From an uncultured Agathobaculum sp. (GTDB lineage: Bacteria; Bacillota; Clostridia; Oscillospirales; Butyricicoccaceae), in assembly GCA_944376955.1 (NCBI GenBank), contig CALWEB010000009.1:1-6074 (forward strand): DNA of 6,074 nt, read 5' to 3'. The position numbers and the translations under genes are program-made. The notes under the pieces are model-generated. The model saw nothing but the letters and a program-made list of their open reading frames with translations. It was not told where the DNA came from and made no database searches. Of the stretch, positions 1 through 5,954 are shown piece after piece (position 1 is the stretch's first letter; the number at the start of each line of letters is the position of its first letter).

Positions 1-1397
1 ATCCGGAATTTGAAAAGATGATGGTGGATGAATCCAAGTGCGTCAACTGCCATCGCTGTGTCTCGCTCTGCCCGACGCGGGCCTTGAAAATCGTCAAGAC
101 CGACCATACTTTTAAAGAAAATGCCAACTGGACGGGCAAGGCCATTTCCGAGGTCTACCGGCAGGCAGGCTCGGGCGGCGTGCTGCTCAGCTCAATGGGC
201 AACCCCGAACCGTATCCGATCTACTGGGACAAAATCCTCATCAACGCCTCTCAGGTTACCAACCCGTCTATCGACCCGCTGCGCGAGCCGATGGAGACCA
301 AGACCTTCCTCGGCAAAAAACCGGGCAAGATCGAGCGCGACGAAAATGGCCACCTGATCCCCAATATGTCCCCGCAGCTCGAACTGAATGTGCCGATCAT
401 GTTCTCCGCGATGAGCTACGGCTCGATTTCCTACAACGCGCATGAGTCGCTCGCCCGTGCTGCCTGCGCCCTGGGCACCTACTACAACACCGGCGAAGGC
501 GGCCTGCATCAGGACTTCTATCAGTACGGTCCGCACACCATCGTGCAGGTTGCATCCGGCCGTTTCGGTGTACACAAGGACTATCTGGAAGCGGGTGCAG
601 CCATTGAGATCAAGATGGGTCAGGGTGCAAAGCCCGGCATCGGCGGCCATCTGCCTGGCCACAAGGTCGGCCCGGACATCTCCAAGACCCGCATGATCCC
701 GGAAGGCACGGACGCCATCTCCCCTGCCCCGCACCACGATATCTACTCGATCGAAGACCTGCGCCAGCTCGTGTTCTCGCTCAAGGAAGCGACCGAGTAC
801 AAAAAACCGGTTATGGTCAAGATCGCAGCGGTACATAATGTAGCCGCCATCGCTTCCGGCATTGCCCGTTCTGGTGCAGATGTCATCTGCATCGACGGTT
901 ACCGCGGCGGTACGGGCGCAGCCCCGACCCGCATCCGCGACAACGTCGGCATCCCGATCGAGCTGGCGCTCGCGGCCGTCGATCAGCGGCTGCGCGACGA
1001 GGGCATCCGCGATCAGGTTTCTGTGGTTGTCGGCGGCTCGATCCGCAACTCGGCCGACCTTTTGAAGGCCATTGCCCTCGGTGCCGATGCGTGCTACATC
1101 GCCACCTCTGCCCTGCTCGCGCTCGGCTGCCATCTGTGCCGCTCCTGCCAAACCGGCAAGTGCAACTGGGGCATTGCAACCCAGCGCCCTGAGCTGGTCA
1201 AGCGCCTCAACCCCGACATCGGCTCTCAGCGTCTGATCAATCTGGTCACCGCATGGGATCACGAGCTGAAAGAAATGATGGGCGGCATGGGCATCAACTC
1301 GATCGAAGCGCTGCGCGGCAACCGACTCATGCTGCGCGGTCTGGGTCTGACCCAGAAGGAGCTTGACATCCTCGGCATCAAGCACGCGGGCGAATAA
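1..1397 (+). CDS. gltB: Glutamate synthase core subunit (FMN/Fe-S domain, GltB domain 2), 5'-truncated by window edge
   Basis: This is the stand-alone synthase domain of a split glutamate synthase; it makes glutamate from 2-oxoglutarate and ammonia delivered from glutamine, in the cytoplasm. The frame is open to the left edge (codons before the ATG at 18 read PEFEK), so the start lies outside the window. Numbering from that ATG: a 4Fe-4S motif C8-x2-C11-x2-C14-x3-C18-P; the TGEGG loop at 158-162; QGAKPG at 202-207 followed by GGHLPG; the FMN/substrate loop GGTGAAP at 297-303; and a C371-x5-C377-x4-C382 motif matching the [3Fe-4S] ligands of GltB, ending in the family's GIATQ. The N-terminal glutaminase and C-terminal GXGXG domains of one-chain GltB are absent; the latter is encoded separately at 3083-3811. 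A second 4Fe-4S motif is plausible upstream. The next gene follows after 14 bases, so the two are probably co-transcribed. Family certain; exact start unknown. Confidence 0.93.
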   Translation, partial: PEFEKMMVDESKCVNCHRCVSLCPTRALKIVKTDHTFKENANWTGKAISEVYRQAGSGGVLLSSMGNPEPYPIYWDKILINASQVTNPSIDPLREPMETKTFLGKKPGKIERDENGHLIPNMSPQLELNVPIMFSAMSYGSISYNAHESLARAACALGTYYNTGEGGLHQDFYQYGPHTIVQVASGRFGVHKDYLEAGAAIEIKMGQGAKPGIGGHLPGHKVGPDISKTRMIPEGTDAISPAPHHDIYSIEDLRQLVFSLKEATEYKKPVMVKIAAVHNVAAIASGIARSGADVICIDGYRGGTGAAPTRIRDNVGIPIELALAAVDQRLRDEGIRDQVSVVVGGSIRNSADLLKAIALGADACYIATSALLALGCHLCRSCQTGKCNWGIATQRPELVKRLNPDIGSQRLINLVTAWDHELKEMMGGMGINSIEALRGNRLMLRGLGLTQKELDILGIKHAGE

Positions 1398-1402
1398 GGA
1401 GG
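1396..1402 (+). promoter_or_regulatory. Ribosome binding site for the Fe-S protein ATG at 1412
   Basis: AAGGAGG lies nine bases before the ATG at 1412 and overlaps the stop codon of the preceding gene. It shows that translation is meant to begin at 1412, even though the frame opened there is not the frame of the rest of the Fe-S protein. The internal candidate starts TTG 1456 and ATG 1501 have no comparable site. Confidence 0.85.
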
Positions 1403-1411
1403 AAAGCAACG

Positions 1412-1839
1412 ATGAAACGGGTCTATGTTAATGAAAATGGTGCCTCGGCTGCCATTTGTGCGAATATTATTGCGCCTTTGCCAACTCCGGCAAGTCCTCG
1501 ATGGTCAAGGCGCTCAAGGATCATAAGATTGCGCCGCGTATCCGCATCGAAGAGCGCAACAACATTTCCTTTGCGGTTTCCTGCCGCCACTGCACCGATC
1601 CGCTGTGCGTCAAGGGCTGCATTTCGGGCGCGCTGACCATTGTGGACGGCGCGGTGCAGATCGACTCGGACAAGTGCGTCGGCTGCTACACCTGCATCCT
1701 GTCCTGTCCGTACGGCGCACTGTCCACCTCGAATGAGGGCGCGATCCAGAAATGCGAACTGTGCGCCAAGAACGAGTTTGGCCAGCCCATGTGCGTACAG
1801 GGCTGCCCGAACAAGGCCATTGTGTACGAGGAGAGGTGA
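1412..1839 (+). CDS. Four-cluster 4Fe-4S ferredoxin-type electron transfer protein; reading frame broken near 1433-1438
   Basis: This small protein belongs to the HycB/DmsB-like polyferredoxin group and probably carries electrons between the flavoprotein at 1845 and the glutamate synthase core. The ATG at 1412 with its ribosome binding site opens MKRVYVNE, but the cysteine motifs continue in another frame. Adding one base to the A-run at 1434-1437 joins them into a 142-residue protein with sixteen cysteines. Cluster motifs in that reconstruction are C11/14/17/21 (CLGCHLCEYYC), C58/61/66/70, C89/92/95/99 followed by P, and C115/118/128/132 followed by P. As written, the 1412 frame runs to a nonsense end at 1636. 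The intact downstream frame can start only at TTG 1456 or ATG 1501 and would lose part or all of the first cluster motif. The stop at 1837-1839 is five bases before the next gene. A sequencing or assembly error is the simplest explanation; a true mutation is possible. Confidence 0.85.
1430..1440 (+). other. Apparent one-base deletion (frameshift) in an A-run
   Basis: The bases read AATGAAAATGG. In the frame of the 1412 start the codons are AAT GAA AAT GGT. In the frame that carries all the cysteines, TGG (1438) is preceded by AAA (1435-1437) and then TGA (1432-1434), a stop. Five A's instead of four would give N-E-K-W-C and join the two frames without a gap. The sequence is not a classical slippery heptamer, so programmed frameshifting is unlikely. 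Confidence 0.8.
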
Positions 1840-1844
1840 AACGC

Positions 1845-3083
1845 ATGAATTACGTGATTATTGGCAACGGCACTGCTGCGGTCGGCACGATTGAAGGTAT
1901 TCGCGCCGTTGATCCCACCGGCCCTATTACGGTGATCTCGGATGAGATCTATCCGGTTTACGGCCGCCCGCTGATCTCCTATTTGCTGCTCGGCAAAACA
2001 ACCGAGGACAAAATGCTGCACTACCGTCCGGCTGACTTTTATGAGAAAAATGGCGTGAAAACCATGCTGGGCCGCACGGTGACCAAAATCGACCCCGCGG
2101 CCAAAAGCGTGCTGCTCGAGGGCGGCGAGGCTGTACCCTATGATAAACTGTGCATCTGCACCGGCTCGCGCCCGTTCGTCCCGCCCATGGAGGGTCTGGA
2201 CACCGTGCCGCATAAAACCAGCTTCATGACGCTGGATGACGCCAAGCGGCTGGACACCATGCTCGGTGCGGACAACGACAAGCGCGTACTCATCATTGGC
2301 GCGGGCCTGATCGGCCTGAAGTGCGCCGAGGGCATTTATCAGCGCGTCAAGAAGCTGACGGTCATCGACCTTGCCCCCCGCATTCTGCCCAACGTACTGA
2401 CCGAAGTACCTGCCGCCATCATCCAGAAGCACATCGAAGGCAAGGGCGTGCAGTTTATCCTCGGTGACAGCGTCGCCCGCTTTGACGGCACTACCGCCAC
2501 CCTGCAAAGTGGCGGCACGATTGACTTTGACGTGCTGGTCATCGCGGTCGGCGTGCGGCCGAACACCGAACTGGCTGCCGACGCAGGCTGCGAGGTGAAC
2601 CGTGGCATCCTGACCGACAACCACTCTGCCACTACCGTGCCGGATATTTACGCCGCGGGCGACTGCACAGTATCGCATGACATCGCCGCGGACACCGACC
2701 GCATCCTCGCCATTCTGCCCAACGCTTACATGCAAGGCGAGACCGCAGGCCGCAACATGGCGGGCAGCAATACATCCTTTGACAAGGCCATCCCCATGAA
2801 CGCATCCGGCTTTATGGGTCTGCATATGATTACCGCCGGTTCGTACGACGGCGAAACCTATCTCGAACAGGACGAAGATCACTACAAGCTGCTGGTCACG
2901 CGTGACAACCATCTGGTCGGCTTCATCATGATTGGCGACGTAGACCGTGCAGGCATCTACACCTCTCTGATCCGCGAGCAGACGCCGCTCGACTCGATCG
3001 ACTTCAGCCTCATCCGCGAAAAACCGCAGCTGATGGCATTCTCCCGCGCCGAACGCGCGAAAAAGTTAGGAGGCGCACACTGA
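1845..3083 (+). CDS. FAD-dependent NAD(P)H oxidoreductase of the glutamate synthase operon
   Basis: This is a two-dinucleotide-domain flavoprotein of the pyridine nucleotide-disulfide oxidoreductase class 1 fold, closest in style to NirB, NADH oxidase and rubredoxin reductase proteins rather than to GltD. It likely feeds electrons from NAD(P)H into the adjacent four-cluster Fe-S protein and the synthase core. Numbering from ATG 1845 (412 residues): the N-terminal FAD-binding loop GNGTAAVG at 7-14; YGRPLISYLLLG from 39, typical of this class; CTGSRP near 103-108; the NAD(P)-binding loop GAGLIG at 152-157; the second FAD motif AAGDC at 270-274; and a C-terminal dimerisation-type region from about 310. 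The start is chosen because the Rossmann strand begins right after it and GAGGAGAGG (1828-1836) precedes it by eight bases; an in-frame ATG at 1752 lies inside the previous gene. There is no redox CxxC as in disulfide reductases. NADH versus NADPH preference cannot be read from the sequence. Confidence 0.9.
   Translation: MNYVIIGNGTAAVGTIEGIRAVDPTGPITVISDEIYPVYGRPLISYLLLGKTTEDKMLHYRPADFYEKNGVKTMLGRTVTKIDPAAKSVLLEGGEAVPYDKLCICTGSRPFVPPMEGLDTVPHKTSFMTLDDAKRLDTMLGADNDKRVLIIGAGLIGLKCAEGIYQRVKKLTVIDLAPRILPNVLTEVPAAIIQKHIEGKGVQFILGDSVARFDGTTATLQSGGTIDFDVLVIAVGVRPNTELAADAGCEVNRGILTDNHSATTVPDIYAAGDCTVSHDIAADTDRILAILPNAYMQGETAGRNMAGSNTSFDKAIPMNASGFMGLHMITAGSYDGETYLEQDEDHYKLLVTRDNHLVGFIMIGDVDRAGIYTSLIREQTPLDSIDFSLIREKPQLMAFSRAERAKKLGGAH
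3068..3073 (+). promoter_or_regulatory. Ribosome binding site inside the end of the oxidoreductase gene
   Basis: AGGAGG sits nine bases before the ATG at 3083. That ATG shares its A with the upstream TGA stop (TGATG), so the two genes overlap by one base and are probably translationally coupled. Confidence 0.8.
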
Positions 3084-3811
3084 TGACCACCGTACAGGCA
3101 AACCTCACCTATTATCAGCAGCTCAATGAGCAGATCCGCGCGATCGACGATAAGGACATTACGGTTGAAAACGTGATTGGCCAGCGCTATATTGGCTGCG
3201 GCTCCGCTGACCACACCATCACCATACATGGTACACCCGGCAACGGCCTCGGCCAGTACCTGAGCGGATCGACCATCGAGGTGTTCGGCAACGCACAGGA
3301 AGCCGTTGGCGACACCATGAACCAGGGCGACATCATCATCCACGGCAACGTGGGCGACGCCTGCGGCTATGGTATGCGCGGCGGCCGCATCTTTATCGAG
3401 GGCGACTGCGGCTACCGTGGCGGCATCCATATGAAGGCGTACGAGCAGCACTTCCCCGTCATCGTCATTGGTGGCAAAGCCGGCTCCTTCCTCGGGGAAT
3501 ATCAGGCCGGCGGTCTTATCCTTGTCCTCGGGCGCGGGCAGGACGGCGCATACCCCGCGGGAAATTTCTGCGGCACTGGTATGCACGGCGGCAAAATTGT
3601 GTTAAGATGTGATCAGGCCCCGGCCGGCCTGCCGCGGCAGGTGCTGGTCAGCCCGGCTTCCCCGGCAGATTTGGACAGCATCGCGCCCTATATTCAGGAT
3701 TACTGCCGCCATTTCGGCGGAGACGCCGACGCAATGCTGGCGCAGCAATACTATGTATTGTCCCCCAACCCGGAAGCTGGTTACCATCAGCTTTATACCT
3801 ACGAATCATAA
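3083..3811 (+). CDS. Glutamate synthase GXGXG (domain 3) beta-helix subunit
   Basis: This is the stand-alone version of the C-terminal domain of one-chain GltB, also related to subunit C of formylmethanofuran dehydrogenase. It is a right-handed beta-helix that packs against the synthase core; it is structural and not catalytic by itself. The 242 residues show the repeating glycine pattern from about 38 to 165: GCGS at 38-41, GTPGNGLG at 50-57, FGNAQEAVGD at 68-77, HGNVGDACGYGMRGG at 87-101, EGDCGYRGG at 106-114, and GGKAGSFLGE at 130-139. The tail (about 190-242) is less repetitive and ends in a Tyr-rich stretch. The start is fixed by the one-base overlap with the oxidoreductase and the AGGAGG before it. 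Its place between the flavoprotein and the glutamine synthetase homologue supports a role in the same split complex. Confidence 0.9.
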   Translation: MTTVQANLTYYQQLNEQIRAIDDKDITVENVIGQRYIGCGSADHTITIHGTPGNGLGQYLSGSTIEVFGNAQEAVGDTMNQGDIIIHGNVGDACGYGMRGGRIFIEGDCGYRGGIHMKAYEQHFPVIVIGGKAGSFLGEYQAGGLILVLGRGQDGAYPAGNFCGTGMHGGKIVLRCDQAPAGLPRQVLVSPASPADLDSIAPYIQDYCRHFGGDADAMLAQQYYVLSPNPEAGYHQLYTYES

Positions 3812-3831
3812 ATCCCCTGCAAAAGGAAGAG

Positions 3832-3846
3832 AGGAGCGCAGCTCTT
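3832..3846 (+). promoter_or_regulatory. Ribosome binding site of the GS homologue, inside a small hairpin
   Basis: AGGAG at 3832-3836 is the likely ribosome binding site for ATG 3847. It can pair with 3842-3846 in a six-pair stem (AGGAGC with GCTCTT, one G-U pair) around a three-base loop GCA, ending directly at the start codon. Such a stem could lower or tune translation of the downstream gene. The stem is short, so it may have little effect. Confidence 0.4.
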
Positions 3847-5166
3847 ATGGATACCACCATGCACGAAGTCATACAATTTATAAAGGAGAACGACGTTAAA
3901 TTCATCCGTCTTGCCTTCTGCGATATCTTCGGCAACCAAAAAAACATTGCCATCATGCCGACCGAGCTGACGCGTGCGTTTGAACACGGCATCCACTTCA
4001 ATGCGTCCTCGCTGCGCGGCTTTCTCAATGTGGATGCTTCCGACCTGCTGCTGTTTCCCGACCCGGCAACGCTGTCCGTGCTGCCGTGGCGGCCGGCACA
4101 AGGACGCGTAGTACGCTTTTATTGCGATATCCGCTATCCGGACGGCACCCCCTTTGAGGGCGACGGCCGCCGCCTGCTCCGCGAGGCCAGCCGCCGCGCA
4201 AGGCAGGCCGGCTATTCGATCACCATGGGCACGGCAAGTGAGTTCTACCTGTTTGAGCTGGACGAAAAAGGCCATCCCACCATCATCCCGCACGACCACG
4301 GCGAATACTTCGACGTGGCGCCGCTGGACAAGGCGGAAAATGTGCGCCGCCAGATCTGCCTTACGCTGGAGGAAATGAACATCCAGCCCGAATCCTCGCA
4401 CCACGAGCAAGGCCCCGGCCAGCACGAGGTTGACTTCCGCTATGCGGAGGCACTGGAAGCGGCGGATAATTTCGTCACCTTTAAATGGGTAGTCAAGTCC
4501 ATGGCGGCGTCAAGCGGCCTGTATGCTTCGTTCCTGCCTAAGCCCCTGCCCAGCATCCCCGGCAGCGGCCTGCACCTGTCTATCTCCATCATGCGAGGGG
4601 GCAAAAACCTGTTCCACCCGGGCTTCGACCAGAGTCAGGACGGACGCAGCTTTGTCGCAGGCATTTTGCAGCACGCGGCGGAAATGACCGTGTTCGGCAA
4701 TCCCCTGACCAATTCATTCCAGCGGCTGGGCGAGTTTGAAGCGCCTAAATATATCACCTGGTCGCACCAGAACCGCGCGCCGCTGATTGCCGTGCCGCTG
4801 GCCAACGGCAAGCTGGCCAACCGCATGAAGGTGCGCTCGTTTGACGGCTGCATCAACCCATATATTGTTTTTGCCCTGCTGATTCACGCGGGTCTGGACG
4901 GCATCGAGCAGCATCTGCCCCTTGCTCCCGCGTGCAACGAAAACCTGTTCACCGCCTCCGACGCGGTGCGCGCCCAGTATCAGGCGCTGCCGGGTACGCT
5001 GTGCGAGGCCATCCGCTGCGCGCAGGACAGCCCCTTCATCGCCCGTCATCTACCGGCCAAAACACGGGAAGCGTTTTTCGCCGCCAAGCAGGTCGAACAT
5101 GACCGTATCGCATTGGCGGACGACCGTTTTTCCGCCGAGCGCACACTGTATTTCGAGCGATACTAA
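3847..5166 (+). CDS. Type-I glutamine synthetase homologue with several catalytic residues substituted
   Basis: The 439 residues align end to end with bacterial GSI, which joins glutamate and ammonia using ATP. The fold is clearly kept: the N-terminal beta-grasp domain (about 1-95) and the C-terminal catalytic domain. Kept catalytic positions (Salmonella number in brackets): E132 (E131), HHE ending at E187 (E212), QHE ending at E194 (E220), H243 in GSGLH (H269), flap E298 (E327), R310 (R339), R326 (R355) and R330 (R359). Changed positions: N52 in FNASS (D50, ammonium site), A130 in GTASEF (E129, n2 metal), A315 in LIAVP (R344, ATP phosphate side) and K328 in RMKVR (E357, n2 metal). From E298 to R330 the offset to Salmonella is a constant 29, so this part of the alignment is firm. 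The frame is full length with no internal stop, so this is not decay by truncation. It may be a weak or altered ligase, or a sensor. An ANTAR regulator follows 39 bases later. Confidence 0.88.
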   Translation: MDTTMHEVIQFIKENDVKFIRLAFCDIFGNQKNIAIMPTELTRAFEHGIHFNASSLRGFLNVDASDLLLFPDPATLSVLPWRPAQGRVVRFYCDIRYPDGTPFEGDGRRLLREASRRARQAGYSITMGTASEFYLFELDEKGHPTIIPHDHGEYFDVAPLDKAENVRRQICLTLEEMNIQPESSHHEQGPGQHEVDFRYAEALEAADNFVTFKWVVKSMAASSGLYASFLPKPLPSIPGSGLHLSISIMRGGKNLFHPGFDQSQDGRSFVAGILQHAAEMTVFGNPLTNSFQRLGEFEAPKYITWSHQNRAPLIAVPLANGKLANRMKVRSFDGCINPYIVFALLIHAGLDGIEQHLPLAPACNENLFTASDAVRAQYQALPGTLCEAIRCAQDSPFIARHLPAKTREAFFAAKQVEHDRIALADDRFSAERTLYFERY

Positions 5167-5189
5167 TCCCACGCCCATCCTTGCCCGAA

Positions 5190-5196
5190 AGGGGGG
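5190..5196 (+). promoter_or_regulatory. Ribosome binding site deciding the TTG start at 5206
   Basis: AGGGGGG lies nine bases upstream of TTG 5206. The receiver-like beta strand ERILIVS begins right at that TTG, and the first in-frame ATG comes later, inside helix 1. This supports TTG as the start. Confidence 0.6.
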
Positions 5197-5205
5197 AAAC
5201 GCTGT

Positions 5206-5781
5206 TTGGAACGCATTTTAATCGTTTCCACCACGCCAAAATCCCATGCCATGCTGACACAATTTCTCACCTCCTGCGGTGTGCAGGCGCAAACCGTTGC
5301 GGTTTCTTCCGGTTCGGAAGCCCGCCGCGCGCTGGTGGACGGTGATTTTGATCTGGTTTTGGTCAATACGCCGCTGCTGGATGAGTTCGGCCACGAGCTG
5401 GCGCAAACTGCTGCCTGCGATACGCTGGCAGGCGTTATCCTGCTGGCCAAAGCTGAAATTGCAGACAGCGTTGCAGAAAAAGTGGAGGACGACGGCGTGT
5501 TTGTCATTTCAAAACCGATTTCGCGCACACTGTTTTTACAGGCGCTCCGCATGACGCGCGCTGCGCGTTCCCGCTTAACCGGGCTGCGGAAAGAAAACCG
5601 CCGTCTGCAGCAGCGCATTGAGGACATCCGTCTGGTGGACCGCGCCAAATGCCTGCTGATCGAATGCTGTTCGATGAGTGAACCCGAGGCGCACGCCTAT
5701 ATTGAACAGCAGGCCATGTGCCAGCGCCGCACCAAACGGGAAATCGCAGAACACATCATCTCCGGCGGTATGCCGGAATAA
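5206..5781 (+). CDS. ANTAR-domain RNA-binding antitermination regulator with degenerate receiver domain
   Basis: ANTAR proteins (AmiR, NasR/NasT, EutV) bind paired hexaloop hairpins in nascent RNA and prevent termination. This 191-residue protein has a receiver-like N-terminal domain (about 2-115), a short charged helical linker (about 120-142) and an ANTAR domain (about 130-188) with the typical run VDRAKCLLIE (144-153), then MSEPEAHAYIEQQAM (157-171) and KREIAEHI (177-184). The receiver is degenerate: the acidic pair after strand 1 is Ser8-Thr9, the phosphoacceptor Asp is Asn54 (LVNTP), and the conserved Thr/Ser after strand 4 is missing in LLAKAE. Only Lys103 in SKP is kept. Phosphorylation control is therefore unlikely; a protein partner or ligand is more likely. 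It is the last gene of the operon and probably controls it through a leader upstream of the window. The start is TTG. The family call is very secure; targets are inferred. Confidence 0.92.
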   Translation: MERILIVSTTPKSHAMLTQFLTSCGVQAQTVAVSSGSEARRALVDGDFDLVLVNTPLLDEFGHELAQTAACDTLAGVILLAKAEIADSVAEKVEDDGVFVISKPISRTLFLQALRMTRAARSRLTGLRKENRRLQQRIEDIRLVDRAKCLLIECCSMSEPEAHAYIEQQAMCQRRTKREIAEHIISGGMPE

Positions 5782-5877
5782 GCCTGCTTTTGTGCGATAC
5801 CGCCCAAAGCATCTGCCCTGCTGCGACAAAAATTTTCCCCTTTTTTTGAAATGAATAGAGAAATTTCCGACGGATTA

Positions 5878-5886
5878 TGATATACT
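5878..5886 (+). promoter_or_regulatory. Candidate extended -10 promoter for dapF
   Basis: TGATATACT matches the extended -10 form TGnTATAAT with one mismatch. Transcription would begin about 5892-5894, at the very start of the following hairpin. No good -35 stands 17 bases upstream (the bases there are GAGAAA), which is acceptable for an extended -10 promoter. TTGAAA at 5846-5851 is too far away to act as its -35. The surrounding 5827-5890 is AT-rich compared with the genes, as expected of a promoter region. Confidence 0.5.
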
Positions 5887-5944
5887 AAATGGTATATGAG
5901 CAATCACTCTGTGTACAGCCTGCTCATATGCCATTTTTTGTTTT
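5887..5944 (+). terminator. Hairpin plus T-tract: intrinsic terminator, perhaps a dapF leader attenuator
   Basis: GGTATATGAGCA (5891-5902) pairs along its whole length with TGCTCATATGCC (5921-5932), with one G-U pair. Four more A-T pairs extend the stem (AAAT 5887-5890 with ATTT 5933-5936). The loop is 18 bases. Six T's follow at 5934-5939, then G and four more T's to 5944. It could end the nitrogen operon, 105 bases after the ANTAR stop. However, it lies between the only visible promoter and dapF, so it would also act on dapF transcripts. Confidence 0.82.
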
Positions 5945-5947
5945 ATC

Positions 5948-5954
5948 AAGGAGG
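5948..5954 (+). promoter_or_regulatory. Ribosome binding site for dapF TTG start
   Basis: AAGGAGG is eight bases upstream of TTG 5963. This strong, well-placed site supports TTG rather than the in-frame ATG at 5984, which would remove the first residues of the conserved N-terminus. Confidence 0.8.

Noticed and set aside
18..20. ATG at 18 as true start of the glutamate synthase subunit
   Set aside because: The frame is open to the window edge with plausible residues (PEFEK) and no ribosome binding site is seen just before 18, so the gene probably begins upstream.
192..1409. Long minus-strand open frame opposite the glutamate synthase core gene (405 codons)
   Set aside because: It lies opposite a gene with clear family motifs, its translation shows no recognisable domain, and long antisense frames are common in GC-rich coding DNA.
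1430..1440. Programmed -1 frameshift to express the Fe-S protein
   Set aside because: There is no X XXY YYZ slippery heptamer; slipping back from GAA would place the tRNA on TGA. A missing base in an A-run is simpler.
1752..1844. Upstream in-frame start for the oxidoreductase
   Set aside because: It would overlap the conserved fourth cluster motif of the Fe-S gene; the Rossmann strand begins at ATG 1845, which has its own ribosome binding site.
1686..2912. Long minus-strand open frame opposite the oxidoreductase gene (408 codons)
   Set aside because: Same reason: a shadow of a well-supported flavoprotein gene, with no recognisable motif and no matching gene arrangement on that strand.
5761..5777. 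Hairpin TCCGGC-GGTAT-GCCGGA over the end of the ANTAR gene as a terminator
   Set aside because: It is only six pairs, overlaps coding sequence and has no T-run directly after it; the nearest short T-run is at 5788-5791.
5782..5877. ANTAR two-hexaloop RNA target or small gene in the intergenic stretch after the ANTAR gene
   Set aside because: I found no pair of stems with six-base loops having A at 1 and G at 4, and no open frame with a ribosome binding site. The weak GCTTT/AAAGC pairing at 5786-5810 lacks other support.
5846..5881. TTGAAA (5846-5851) with TATGAT (5876-5881) as a standard promoter
   Set aside because: The spacer is 24 bases, too long for a normal sigma-A promoter; the extended -10 at 5878-5886 fits better.
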